This document shows positions 16,037-23,833 of a DNA stretch of 34,854 nt, piece by piece. Under the pieces are notes generated by a model. That model was not told the DNA's origin. It saw nothing but the letters and a program-made list of their open reading frames with translations, and ran no database searches. Source of the stretch: Anaerolineae bacterium. Lineage in GTDB: Bacteria > Chloroflexota > Anaerolineae > Aggregatilineales > Phototrophicaceae. The translations under genes were made by a program, and so were the position numbers. The DNA is taken from contig JAEURA010000336.1 in the NCBI GenBank assembly GCA_016789005.1, positions 1 to 34,854 of the forward strand, in the 5' to 3' direction. How positions within the stretch are numbered: position 1 is the stretch's first letter; every line of letters begins with the position of its first letter.

Positions 16037-16090
16037 AACAAAGAAGACTCCGCTGCATTCGTATCCGCAGAAACGATGACGCTGCTGCTG

Positions 16091-16120
16091 ACTATAATAC
16101 GCTTTCACTACCCTCTGCAA
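16091..16120 (-). promoter_or_regulatory. Sigma-70-like promoter for the KAS III operon
   Basis: On the minus strand TTGCAG (16115-16120) and TATAGT (16091-16096) are 18 bases apart, which predicts a start near 16084 and a 48-base leader before the ATG at 16036. Confidence 0.45.
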
Positions 16121-16133
16121 CTCCGGCTGTGGG

Positions 16134-16145
16134 TGACATATGTCA
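16134..16145. promoter_or_regulatory. Perfect 12-bp palindrome, candidate operator between divergent promoters
   Basis: TGACATATGTCA reads identically on both strands. It lies about 14 bases from the -35 of the minus-strand promoter and 25 bases from the -35 of the plus-strand promoter. A dimeric regulator bound here could control both the KAS III unit and the ATP-grasp locus. No regulator gene is in the window. Confidence 0.45.
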
Positions 16146-16170
16146 TGTTTGTTGCCTGGCGGCTGGCGAA

Positions 16171-16199
16171 TAGTCAATCGTCCAGATTCTTGATATAGT
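16171..16199 (+). promoter_or_regulatory. Sigma-70-like promoter for the ATP-grasp locus
   Basis: TAGTCA (16171-16176) and TATAGT (16194-16199) are separated by exactly 17 bases, with a predicted start near 16206 and a leader of about 44 bases to the ATG at 16250. The -10 matches five of six consensus bases, the -35 four of six. Confidence 0.5.
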
Positions 16200-16249
16200 G
16201 AAGGCGCGTTCACCAGGCATCTCTGCCACGAGCAAGCAAGGATATGGGC

Positions 16250-17464
16250 ATGGCACAACCGCTGACGATTCTGTTCCTTTCCAGTTCCTTCAAGGGCGAA
16301 GTCATGCTCCAGACCGCAAAGGCGCTGGGGTGCAAAGTCGTGCTGGTGACGGAAGAAAGCCTGCGCAACGAGCCGTGGCCCCGCGAGAGCGTCGATCTGT
16401 TCCAGTTCGTGCCCGACCTGCGGCGCTACCAGGATGTGACAAACACCGTCAGCTGGATGTGCCGGGGGATGGTCATCGATCACATCCTGCCGCTGGACGA
16501 GTTTGAAGTCGAACTGGTCTCGCTGCTGCGCGAGCACCTGCGCCTGCCCGGAACAGGAGTCACTGCTGCACGACGGTTCCGTGACAAGCTGGCGATGCGG
16601 CAGATCACGGATGCCGCAGGCATCCTGGTGCCTGAATTCGTCCAGGTCAAGAACTATGATGCTCTGCGCGATTATATGGATCGCGTTGCGCCGCCCTGGG
16701 TGCTGAAACCGCGCACCGAAGCGGGATCGATGGGCATTCGCAAGCCGAACTCCAGCGAAGAGGTGTGGCGGGTGCTCGACGAGCTGGGCGACCGGCAGTC
16801 CTATTATCTGCTGGAACAGTTCATCCCCGGCGATGTTTACCATGTGGATACGCTGACCGTCGATGGCGAGATTCAATTCGTGAGCGCGCAGAAGTACGGC
16901 GCGCCCCCGATGCAGGTCTATCAGGGCGGGGGCATCTTCATGTCGCGGATCGTGCCGCGCGAGTCAGATGACGCGCCGGCGCTGGATGCCATCAATCGCC
17001 AAGTGCTTCGAACCCTTGGCATGGTCAACGGCGTTACGCACGCCGAGTTCATCAAAGCGCATGCCGACGGGCGCTTCTATTTCCTGGAAGCGGCGGCGCG
17101 AGTCGGCGGCGCGTTCATCTCCGACATGATCGAGCAGGCGACCAACATCAATCTGTGGCGCGAATGGGCGACGCTGGAAGTCGCGCAGCTGCGCGGCGAA
17201 CGGTACCGTCTTCCGGTGACGCGCAGCGACTATGGTGGGGTGATGGTCACGCTGGCACGACAGCAGCACCCGGACCTTACGGTCTACAACGATCCCGAAG
17301 TGGTGTGGCGCGCCAACAAGCCGTATCACGCGGCGCTGGTGGTGGTCTCGCCTGATCCAGCGCGCGTCGAGTCGCTGCTCGCGTCTTATGCCGAACGCTT
17401 CGCACGCGATTTCACCACTTCCGCCAAGCCGATGGACGCCACACGCACCGGTCAGACCGGCTGA
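16250..17464 (+). CDS. ATP-grasp ligase (carbamoyl-phosphate-synthase/carnosine-synthase-like)
   Basis: The 404-residue product has an N-terminal Rossmann-like domain ('ILFLSSSFKGEVMLQTAKALG', family pre-ATP-grasp) and an ATP-grasp fold: 'PWVLKPRTEAGSMGI' with ATP-binding Lys153, 'LLEQFIPGDVYHVDTL', and the metal-binding 'FLEAAARVGGAF' (Glu280). Such enzymes activate a carboxylate as acyl phosphate and join it to an amine. The CarB-like form resembles amino acid ligases that make dipeptides or beta-amino-acid amides. I chose the ATG at 16250 because AAGGA is seven bases upstream; the ATG at 16244 overlaps that site's optimum. It is the first gene after the divergent promoter region and opens the biosynthetic locus. 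Substrates are unknown. Confidence 0.85.
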   Translation: MAQPLTILFLSSSFKGEVMLQTAKALGCKVVLVTEESLRNEPWPRESVDLFQFVPDLRRYQDVTNTVSWMCRGMVIDHILPLDEFEVELVSLLREHLRLPGTGVTAARRFRDKLAMRQITDAAGILVPEFVQVKNYDALRDYMDRVAPPWVLKPRTEAGSMGIRKPNSSEEVWRVLDELGDRQSYYLLEQFIPGDVYHVDTLTVDGEIQFVSAQKYGAPPMQVYQGGGIFMSRIVPRESDDAPALDAINRQVLRTLGMVNGVTHAEFIKAHADGRFYFLEAAARVGGAFISDMIEQATNINLWREWATLEVAQLRGERYRLPVTRSDYGGVMVTLARQQHPDLTVYNDPEVVWRANKPYHAALVVVSPDPARVESLLASYAERFARDFTTSAKPMDATRTGQTG

Positions 17465-17542
17465 ACGTGCGTCCGCAAGAGAATCTGCCGATCTCGTAAC
17501 CTGACTTGACCTGAACCTGTTCGACGCCGCCTAGCCGAAATT

Positions 17543-18724
17543 ATGACACTTTTCAAAGCGCCTTATCCGCACGACGATCCTACTTTGCCGATGCTGCTGC
17601 CCACGCCGGATCGACTGATGGCTCCGCCGGCGTACACCGGGCTTGGGGTTGCCGTCGCCTTTGTTGATTCTGGCTTCTATATGCATCCCGATTTGACGGG
17701 GCGCATCCTCGTCCATGTCGATGCCTCGACGCAGCACGTCATCGAGGAGTCGTCGGTTGACCAGGTGGACGATCTGAGCTGGCATGGACAGATGACCAGT
17801 GTGATCGCCTGCGGCGACGGCACGGTCTCTGGCGGGCGCTATCGCGGCTTGGCGTCTCGCGCGTCGCTGGTCCTGGTCAAGGTCAGCAGTCCGCGCGGTC
17901 AGGTCAAGGAGCGCGATATCCTGCGCGGGCTGCGCTGGCTGATCGATGCCGGCAGGCGGTTCGGGGTTCGAGTGGTCAACATGTCGGTGGGCGGCGACTT
18001 CGTCAGCGACGACCCGGAACACCCCCTGCATTGGGCGGTGAAGCGCCTCGTCGAGATGGGGATCACGGTGGTCGCCGCGTCGGGGAATCGCGGCGTCGGC
18101 GAGGTTGTGCCGCCAGCCAGCGCTCCCGAAGCTATCGTGGTGGGCGGCTACGATGATGGCAACTCGCTGGATCGTGCGCGGTGGGGCATGTTCCACAGCA
18201 ATTATGGACGCGCCCATGATGGTTCGTCCAAGCCGGATGTGGTCGCTCCCGCGCGCTGGATCGCCTCGCCGATCCTGCCCGGCTCGATTGTGGATCGCGA
18301 AGCCTACTGGCTGGGACCGCTGCTGGCGACGGAGAGCGAGCGGGCGCTGAAGCGTCTGCTGATGAGCGGCTATGGCGATCTCAGCATCTCTCGCGAGCAT
18401 GCACTGCACCCTGATCCCAGCCTGTACGCGCTGCTGCAAGCCCGCATCAACGGGCATAAACTGGTGGATGCCCGGCATCAGCATGTCGATGGAACGTCGG
18501 TTGCCGCTGCCATCGCCACATCGGTGGTGGCGCAGATGGTGGAGGCGAATCCTCGTTTGACGCCGCAGGAAATTCAGTCTATCCTCATGCGGACCGCCGT
18601 CCCACTGCCCAATGTTCGCGCCGAGCATCAGGGGGCAGGCGCGATCAACCCGGCTCTGGCGGTTGAATCCGCCGCACAAACCAGTCTATTGCAAACCGAT
18701 CACCAGAGGGATAACGGACGATGA
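17543..18724 (+). CDS. Subtilisin-like serine peptidase (S8), apparently cytoplasmic
   Basis: The 393-residue product carries a full subtilase triad: Asp42 in 'VAFVDSGF', His81 in 'LSWHGQMT', oxyanion Asn182 in 'AASGNRG' and Ser319 in 'VDGTSVAAAIA'. It has no signal peptide and no prodomain, since the catalytic Asp is only 42 residues in. It should work inside the cell. Between about residues 243 and 312 there is an insertion of about 70 residues, rich in Leu, Glu and Arg, placed before the Ser loop; ordinary subtilisins are more compact here. It lies 78 bases after the ATP-grasp gene and overlaps the next gene by ATGA, so it belongs to the locus. It could cut a precursor, or could be a peptidase-fold transferase (inference). 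No strong ribosome binding site precedes the ATG. Confidence 0.88.
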   Translation: MTLFKAPYPHDDPTLPMLLPTPDRLMAPPAYTGLGVAVAFVDSGFYMHPDLTGRILVHVDASTQHVIEESSVDQVDDLSWHGQMTSVIACGDGTVSGGRYRGLASRASLVLVKVSSPRGQVKERDILRGLRWLIDAGRRFGVRVVNMSVGGDFVSDDPEHPLHWAVKRLVEMGITVVAASGNRGVGEVVPPASAPEAIVVGGYDDGNSLDRARWGMFHSNYGRAHDGSSKPDVVAPARWIASPILPGSIVDREAYWLGPLLATESERALKRLLMSGYGDLSISREHALHPDPSLYALLQARINGHKLVDARHQHVDGTSVAAAIATSVVAQMVEANPRLTPQEIQSILMRTAVPLPNVRAEHQGAGAINPALAVESAAQTSLLQTDHQRDNGR

Positions 18725-19443
18725 ATCGCGAACACCACCGTTGGTACAGCCCGTCCCTTAACCGCGACATGCAGCTGCTGGTCTTCGGTCATGCCGGGGC
18801 GAAGGTGCTGCTTTTTCCGACATCTAAGGGGCGCTTCTACGAGTGGGAAGATCGCGGCATGATGTGGGGCGCGCTGCGCGAACCTCTGGAGCGCGGTTGG
18901 TTTCAGATCTTCGCCGTTGACAGCATCGACGAAGAGAGCTGGTATGCCTGGTGGGCGCATCCGGGTGGACGCGCCTATCGCCATCAGCAGTATTTCGAGT
19001 ATCTGCACAACGAAGTCCTGCCGTTCATGCGCTGGAAGAACCCGAATCCCTATACTATCACGATGGGCGCGTCATTCGGGGCGTTCCACGCGGCAGGGTT
19101 CGGGCTGAAGTACCCCTGGGAAGTCAATCGCATCCTGGGGATCTGCGGGTTGTATGACATTCGTGTCTTCACCGGCGGCTACAGCGACGACAACGTGCAT
19201 TTCAATAATCCGGCGTCGTTCATCCCACACGAGCATGACTCGGGGCGGATCGATGCCATCCGCCGGCAGGACATCATCCTCGTCGCCGGTTCTGGCGATC
19301 CCCAGGTGCAGTGGTCGCGCGATTTCAGCGCCATGTTATGGTCCAAAGGTCTGTGGAACGCCTACCGCGAGTGGGACGGTTGGGTGCATGACTGGCCCTA
19401 CTGGCAGCATATCGTGCCGAAATACATCGGCGGGCATGATTAG
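18721..19443 (+). CDS. Small alpha/beta-fold esterase (COG4947-like)
   Basis: This 240-residue protein begins 'MNREHHRWYSPSLNRDMQLL' and contains 'VLLFPTSKGRFYEWED', which is typical of a small uncharacterised esterase family. The nucleophile is in 'TMGASFGAFHA' (Ser118) and a late His in 'GWVHDWPYW' (His223) completes the site, with an acid in 'GSGDPQVQ'. No signal peptide. Translation is coupled to the subtilase gene (ATGA) and GAGGGA is upstream. The family is often found beside ATP-grasp genes, as I recall. Here it may cleave or transfer an acyl group on the ligase product (inference). Confidence 0.83.
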   Translation: MNREHHRWYSPSLNRDMQLLVFGHAGAKVLLFPTSKGRFYEWEDRGMMWGALREPLERGWFQIFAVDSIDEESWYAWWAHPGGRAYRHQQYFEYLHNEVLPFMRWKNPNPYTITMGASFGAFHAAGFGLKYPWEVNRILGICGLYDIRVFTGGYSDDNVHFNNPASFIPHEHDSGRIDAIRRQDIILVAGSGDPQVQWSRDFSAMLWSKGLWNAYREWDGWVHDWPYWQHIVPKYIGGHD

Positions 19444-19492
19444 GGGCGCAGGTAATTCTTTTTAGCTTATTCCTAAACGAGGTGATGGTGAA

Positions 19493-20461
19493 ATGAGCGA
19501 CGGACTGCTGAAAGTTGGCGTATTTGTTGGGCGGGAATGGTCGTTTCCGCCGGCGTTCATCGATGAAGTCAACCGCCGCACATCCGAGACCGGGGTGATG
19601 GCAGAATATGCCAAGGTGGGCGGGACGCAGATGAACGAACCGCTGCAATACCGCGTCATCGTCGATCGCATCTCGCACGAAGTCCCGTATTATCGCAGCA
19701 TGCTGAAGAACGCGGCGCTGCAGGGGACGCAGGTCATCAACGATCCCTTCATGTGGACGGCGGACGACAAGTTTTTCGGGGCGTCGCTGCTGAGCAAGAT
19801 GGGCATCCCGCACCCCCGGACAGTCGTGCTTCCCAACAAGGAATATGTGCCGGGAATCGTCCATGAAGAGAGCCTGCGCAATCTGATCTACCCGATTGAC
19901 TGGGAAGGGATCGTCGACTATCTGGGCGGTTTCCCGCTGGTGCTGAAGGATGCGCACGGCGGCGGATGGAAATCCGTTCATATCGTCCACGACATGACCG
20001 ACCTGTTCGAGAAATACAACGACAGCGGCTTGCTGACGATGATCCTTCAGGAATACATCCACTGGGACAACTACGGGCGGTGCATGGGGCTGGGGCAGCA
20101 GCACGTCCATGTCATGAAGTACACGCCGCGCCCGGTCTATGGCAACAACTACCTGCCGGAGCACGATTTCCCGGATGATCTGGTCGAACGTATGGTCGAT
20201 TACACGCTGCGGCTGAACCGCGCTTTCGGCTACGACATGAACGCCGTCGAATTCGCCATCAAGGATGGCGTGCCCTACGCCATCGATTTCATGAACCCCG
20301 CGCCGGATATGGATATGAATTCGCTGGGGCGGGTTCATTTCGACTGGATGGTCCAGACGATGGCAGAAGTGGCAATCCGCTACGCGCTCGATCCGGCGGC
20401 GCAGACGCGGGCGCGCTATCAATGGGGGAAGCTGGCGCAAGCACTAGACGGCGGAGGTTGA
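19493..20461 (+). CDS. ATP-grasp ligase (RimK-like fold)
   Basis: The 322-residue product has an ATP-grasp core: 'GFPLVLKDAHGGGWKSVHI' (ATP Lys152 and glycine loop), 'MILQEYIHWDN', and metal ligands in 'NAVEFAIKDGVPYAIDFMN' (Glu253, Asp265, Asn268). The N-terminal part starts 'LLKVGVFVGREWSFPPAFID'. The sequence differs clearly from the ATP-grasp protein at 16250, so the two are not recent duplicates. GAGGTGAT sits seven bases before the ATG. It follows the esterase by 49 bases and precedes the third ligase by six bases. The expected reaction is ATP-dependent amide bond formation; donor and acceptor are unknown. Confidence 0.85.
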   Translation: MSDGLLKVGVFVGREWSFPPAFIDEVNRRTSETGVMAEYAKVGGTQMNEPLQYRVIVDRISHEVPYYRSMLKNAALQGTQVINDPFMWTADDKFFGASLLSKMGIPHPRTVVLPNKEYVPGIVHEESLRNLIYPIDWEGIVDYLGGFPLVLKDAHGGGWKSVHIVHDMTDLFEKYNDSGLLTMILQEYIHWDNYGRCMGLGQQHVHVMKYTPRPVYGNNYLPEHDFPDDLVERMVDYTLRLNRAFGYDMNAVEFAIKDGVPYAIDFMNPAPDMDMNSLGRVHFDWMVQTMAEVAIRYALDPAAQTRARYQWGKLAQALDGGG

Positions 20462-20467
20462 GCGGCG

Positions 20468-21823
20468 ATGCTCCGCGAAGCCATCGAGACCTATCACGAG
20501 ATTCTGAGCGCCGGCAGCCTCGCGGCGGAGACCGATGGCGAGATGCGCGGGCATCTGCGCCGCATGGGTCTCTACTTCGGCGACCGTCCCATCTGCACGG
20601 TGCTGCGCCCGCATTTCTACTTCACCGACCAGTGGGCATACCTCAAGCACGAGACCGAGATCCTGCTTGGGGCGTTTGCGCGGGCGCACGAAGCCTGCCT
20701 GCACAGCGCCGAACTGCGCCAGCAGCTGGCGCTGCAAGCCTATGAAGAGCAGCTGTTCAGCCTGGATATTGGCGGCGTGGTCCCCTGGACGACCTCACGG
20801 CTGGATTCCTTCTTTCGCCCTGAAGAGGGCAAGCTCCAGTTCGTGGAGTACAACGCCGAAACCCCGGCGGGCATGGGCTATGGCGATGTGCTGGTCGAGA
20901 TGTTCGAGATGCTCCAGCCGATGCGTCGCTTCGAGAGGCGCTTTCACGTCCACGCCATGCCGATGCTGAAGGATCTGCTGGGCGTTTTGCTTCAGGCATA
21001 CGCCGAGTGGGGCGGACATGGCAAACCGCAGATCGCCATTATGGACTGGCACGAAGTTCCAACGCTGAACGAGCACGAGCTGTCGCGCCGGGCGTTCGAG
21101 AGCGAGGATGTCAGCGCCTTCCTGGTCGATCCGCGCGCGGTCGAGTATCGCAGCGGCGCGCTGTGGGCGGGAGACCGCAAGATCGATCTCATCTACAAGC
21201 GAGTCCTGATCAACGAGCTGATCGACCGCATGGGGATCGACAACCCGATCGTGCGGGCGTACCGGGATCGCGCGGTGCTGCTGACCAATTCCTTCAGCTG
21301 CAAGCTGATGGCGAAGAAAGCGTCGTTCGCCTTCGTCAGCGATGAGCGCAACGCCGGTTTGTTCACCGCCGAACAGCGCATCGCCATCGAGGAGCACATC
21401 CCCTGGACGCGGCTGGTCAGTGACCGGCGGACGGAATTCCAGGGGCGCGAAGTTGACCTGCTGGAATTCCTGAGCGAGAACCGTGACCGCTTCGTGTTGA
21501 AGCCGAACGACGAGTATGGTGGCAAAGGGGTGACACTAGGCTGGGAATCCAGTCAGGAGGTGTGGGATGAGGCGCTCAGGCATGCGCTGACCACGCCGTT
21601 TGTCGCGCAGCATCGGGTAGAGCCGATCACCCGTCCGTTCCCGACCTGGATCGATGGGCATCTGGACATTAGCCCGCGCTATGTTGATGCCGATCCGTAC
21701 GTGTTTTATGGACGAACGGTCTACGGATGCCTGACGCGCCTGTCGTCGGTGTCGCTGCTGAATGTCACCGCCGGCGGCGGATCGGTTGTGCCGATGTTCC
21801 TGCTTGAACGGCGCGACGGCTAA
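20468..21823 (+). CDS. Circularly permuted ATP-grasp / glutathionylspermidine synthase-like ligase
   Basis: The 451-residue product has the order seen in permuted ATP-grasp proteins. 'LQFVEYNAETPAGMGYGD' (Glu127, metal site) comes early, and the nucleotide-binding 'FVLKPNDEYGGKGVTLG' (Lys345) comes late, after 'NSFSCKLMAKKASFAF'. This reversal of metal and ATP motifs is the mark of the glutathionylspermidine synthase-like group, which joins carboxylates to amines. There is no separate amidase domain. The ribosome binding site GGAGG lies in the last codons of the preceding ligase, with a six-base gap between genes. It is probably the second amide-forming step of the locus (inference). Confidence 0.83.
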   Translation: MLREAIETYHEILSAGSLAAETDGEMRGHLRRMGLYFGDRPICTVLRPHFYFTDQWAYLKHETEILLGAFARAHEACLHSAELRQQLALQAYEEQLFSLDIGGVVPWTTSRLDSFFRPEEGKLQFVEYNAETPAGMGYGDVLVEMFEMLQPMRRFERRFHVHAMPMLKDLLGVLLQAYAEWGGHGKPQIAIMDWHEVPTLNEHELSRRAFESEDVSAFLVDPRAVEYRSGALWAGDRKIDLIYKRVLINELIDRMGIDNPIVRAYRDRAVLLTNSFSCKLMAKKASFAFVSDERNAGLFTAEQRIAIEEHIPWTRLVSDRRTEFQGREVDLLEFLSENRDRFVLKPNDEYGGKGVTLGWESSQEVWDEALRHALTTPFVAQHRVEPITRPFPTWIDGHLDISPRYVDADPYVFYGRTVYGCLTRLSSVSLLNVTAGGGSVVPMFLLERRDG

Positions 21824-21935
21824 GAACGAAGGTCGTGCATCTTTCGACGGACGACCCGGCGGGTCGCTCGCTCGGTGATGTCTTTCGAGGCTTGACTCAG
21901 GGCATCTGCGCCAACACCGGACTTTCATCAAAAGG

Positions 21936-21976
21936 CAGCGACCATGCCAGACCATTGTGGTCTGGCATGGTCGCTG
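21936..21976 (+). terminator. Very strong hairpin between ligase genes and exporter genes
   Basis: A perfect 19-bp stem (21936-21954 with 21958-21976) with a 3-base TTG loop. On the plus strand it is followed by TCTCCCCGTT, so there is no clean T run; on the minus strand the other flank is CCTTTTG. It probably reduces read-through from the ligase genes into the exporters. The 216-base gap that holds it contains no convincing gene. Confidence 0.65.
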
Positions 21977-22039
21977 TCTCCCCGTTACACTTAACATTGC
22001 CGCAACAGAGTTCACATTTGTCAGGGAGGAATCACCGCT

Positions 22040-23833
22040 GTGAGCGCCCAGGCGAACGCGGAAGGCACACGCTCGGCTGTGCCAGAGGCGCGCACTGCCG
22101 ATATGCGCTGGCTGATCCGCTATATCGGCAGACACAATGGTTCCGCACTCGGTTCCATTTTGAGCGGAATGGTCGGCGGCGCGGCGACGGCTGCCGAACC
22201 GCTGCTCATCGGCATCATCGTCGATCACCTGCAGGCGGGACTGTCGATGGATCAGATGATCGGCGACATCGCCATCCTGATCGGTCTCTCGCTGATCGCG
22301 GTGCTGGCGTTCTTCGGCATGCGTCACTTCAGCGGGAATATTGCTTATGCGGTGAACTACGACATCCGCCGCGACCTCTACGAAAATCTGCTCACCCAGG
22401 ATAACGGCTTCTTTCAGCGTCATTCGACCGGCGACCTGATCTCGCGCGTCCACGCCGATACCGAGATGATCTGGCGGCTGCTGGCAATTGGCTTCAACCG
22501 CGCCAGCAGCGCCCTGCTCAACCTGCTGGTGGTCTTCGTCCTGCTGGCGGCGATCCATCTGCCGCTGGCGCTGGTGGTGTTCATCGTCCTGGCGCTGTCA
22601 ACCGCGTTCCAGATTCGGGCTGGCGCGGCGCTCACGCCGATGTTCGAGGCGGTTCAGGATCAGGCGGGGATGATCGCCTCGATTGTGCAGGACTCGGTGA
22701 CCGGCATACAGACCATCAAGACCTTCGGGCGTGAAGACAGCATCAACGCTCGATTCGCCGTTCAGAACAAGGAATATCGACGGCGCTGGCTGTACTTCAA
22801 GCGGCGCTATGAACCGGTCGGCATGCTTCCCAACATGATCAGCAACCTGACCATGGCGGTGGTCGTGCTGTTCGGGGGAATCCTGACCGTGCAGGGCGCG
22901 ATGACCCTGGGTAACTTCACACAGTTTCTCTTTTTCCTCAGCTGGATCAGCCAGTCGCTGCTGCACCTTGGCACGATCTATCAGCGCTACCAGCAGACGG
23001 GCGGCGCGCTGGCGCGGCTGACGCTGCTGCTGCGCCGCACCGACATCGAATCGCCGCCGGATGCCGTGCCGCTGCCGACCGTGCGCGGACACATTCGCTT
23101 CGAAAACGTCGGCGTCCAGATCGATGGACGCTGGCTGCTGCGGGGGATCAACCTGGATATCCCGGCAGGTACGGTGGTCGGCATTGCCGGACCGACCGGT
23201 TCCGGCAAGACGCTGCTGATCAGCCTGCTGGCGCGGGCGCTGGACGTGACTGAGGGGCGCGTCCTGATTGACGGCGTGGACGTGCGCGACCTGCGCCTTG
23301 AAGACCTGCGACGCGGCATCGCCTATGTCCCGCAGTCAACTTTTCTGTTCAGCGCACCGCTGCGTGAGAACATCCGTATGGGCAGGGATGATGCCGGCGA
23401 AGAGGCGCTGATGCGCGCGGCGACCATTGCGCGCGTGACCAGCGATCTGCCGCAGCTTCCCAAAGGCATGGAGACGCTGGTGGGCGAAAAAGGGGTGATG
23501 CTCAGCGGTGGGCAGAAGCAGCGCGTCGCCATCGCCCGGGCGGTGGTGCGGGACCCGGCGATCCTGGTGCTGGATGACGCCCTGTCGAGCGTGGACACCC
23601 ATACCGCTGCCGACATACTGCACGCGCTGCGCGACGTGCTGCGAGCGCGCACCAGCCTGATCATTGCTCATCGCATTGCGACGGTGAAAGATGCCGATCT
23701 GATCCTCGTCCTGGATAACGGCAGGGTGGCAGAAAGCGGCACCCACCACGCGCTGATCGCTCAGAATGGCATGTATGCGCGGATGGCAGCGCGCGAATTC
23801 GAGGAAGACGAAATTGAGCTCATCCAGCATTGA
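22040..23833 (+). CDS. ABC exporter half-transporter, degenerate ATP site subunit
   Basis: The 597-residue product has six membrane helices (about 25-310) and a C-terminal nucleotide-binding domain: Walker A GPTGSGKT (Lys390), signature LSGGQKQ (from 488) and Walker B ILVLDDALSS, where the catalytic Glu is Asp513. The gene starts at a GTG preceded by GGAGG ten bases upstream. Together with the next gene it makes a heterodimer of the TM287/288 or BmrCD kind, in which one site is catalytically weak. Heterodimeric exporters carry drugs, lipids or peptides out of the cell. Its place after three ligases suggests that it exports their product (inference). Confidence 0.9.
   Translation: MSAQANAEGTRSAVPEARTADMRWLIRYIGRHNGSALGSILSGMVGGAATAAEPLLIGIIVDHLQAGLSMDQMIGDIAILIGLSLIAVLAFFGMRHFSGNIAYAVNYDIRRDLYENLLTQDNGFFQRHSTGDLISRVHADTEMIWRLLAIGFNRASSALLNLLVVFVLLAAIHLPLALVVFIVLALSTAFQIRAGAALTPMFEAVQDQAGMIASIVQDSVTGIQTIKTFGREDSINARFAVQNKEYRRRWLYFKRRYEPVGMLPNMISNLTMAVVVLFGGILTVQGAMTLGNFTQFLFFLSWISQSLLHLGTIYQRYQQTGGALARLTLLLRRTDIESPPDAVPLPTVRGHIRFENVGVQIDGRWLLRGINLDIPAGTVVGIAGPTGSGKTLLISLLARALDVTEGRVLIDGVDVRDLRLEDLRRGIAYVPQSTFLFSAPLRENIRMGRDDAGEEALMRAATIARVTSDLPQLPKGMETLVGEKGVMLSGGQKQRVAIARAVVRDPAILVLDDALSSVDTHTAADILHALRDVLRARTSLIIAHRIATVKDADLILVLDNGRVAESGTHHALIAQNGMYARMAAREFEEDEIELIQH

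Noticed and set aside
16037..16876. 280-residue extension of the KAS III-like protein
   Set aside because: It is antisense to the ATP-grasp gene and crosses the divergent promoter region; the ATG at 16036 gives normal family length.
21835..22404. 189-codon plus-strand frame and a 16-codon frame at 21944 in the gap before the exporter, considered as precursor peptides
   Set aside because: The first runs into the exporter gene in another frame and includes the hairpin; the second is encoded by the hairpin itself. Neither has a ribosome binding site or leader-core pattern.
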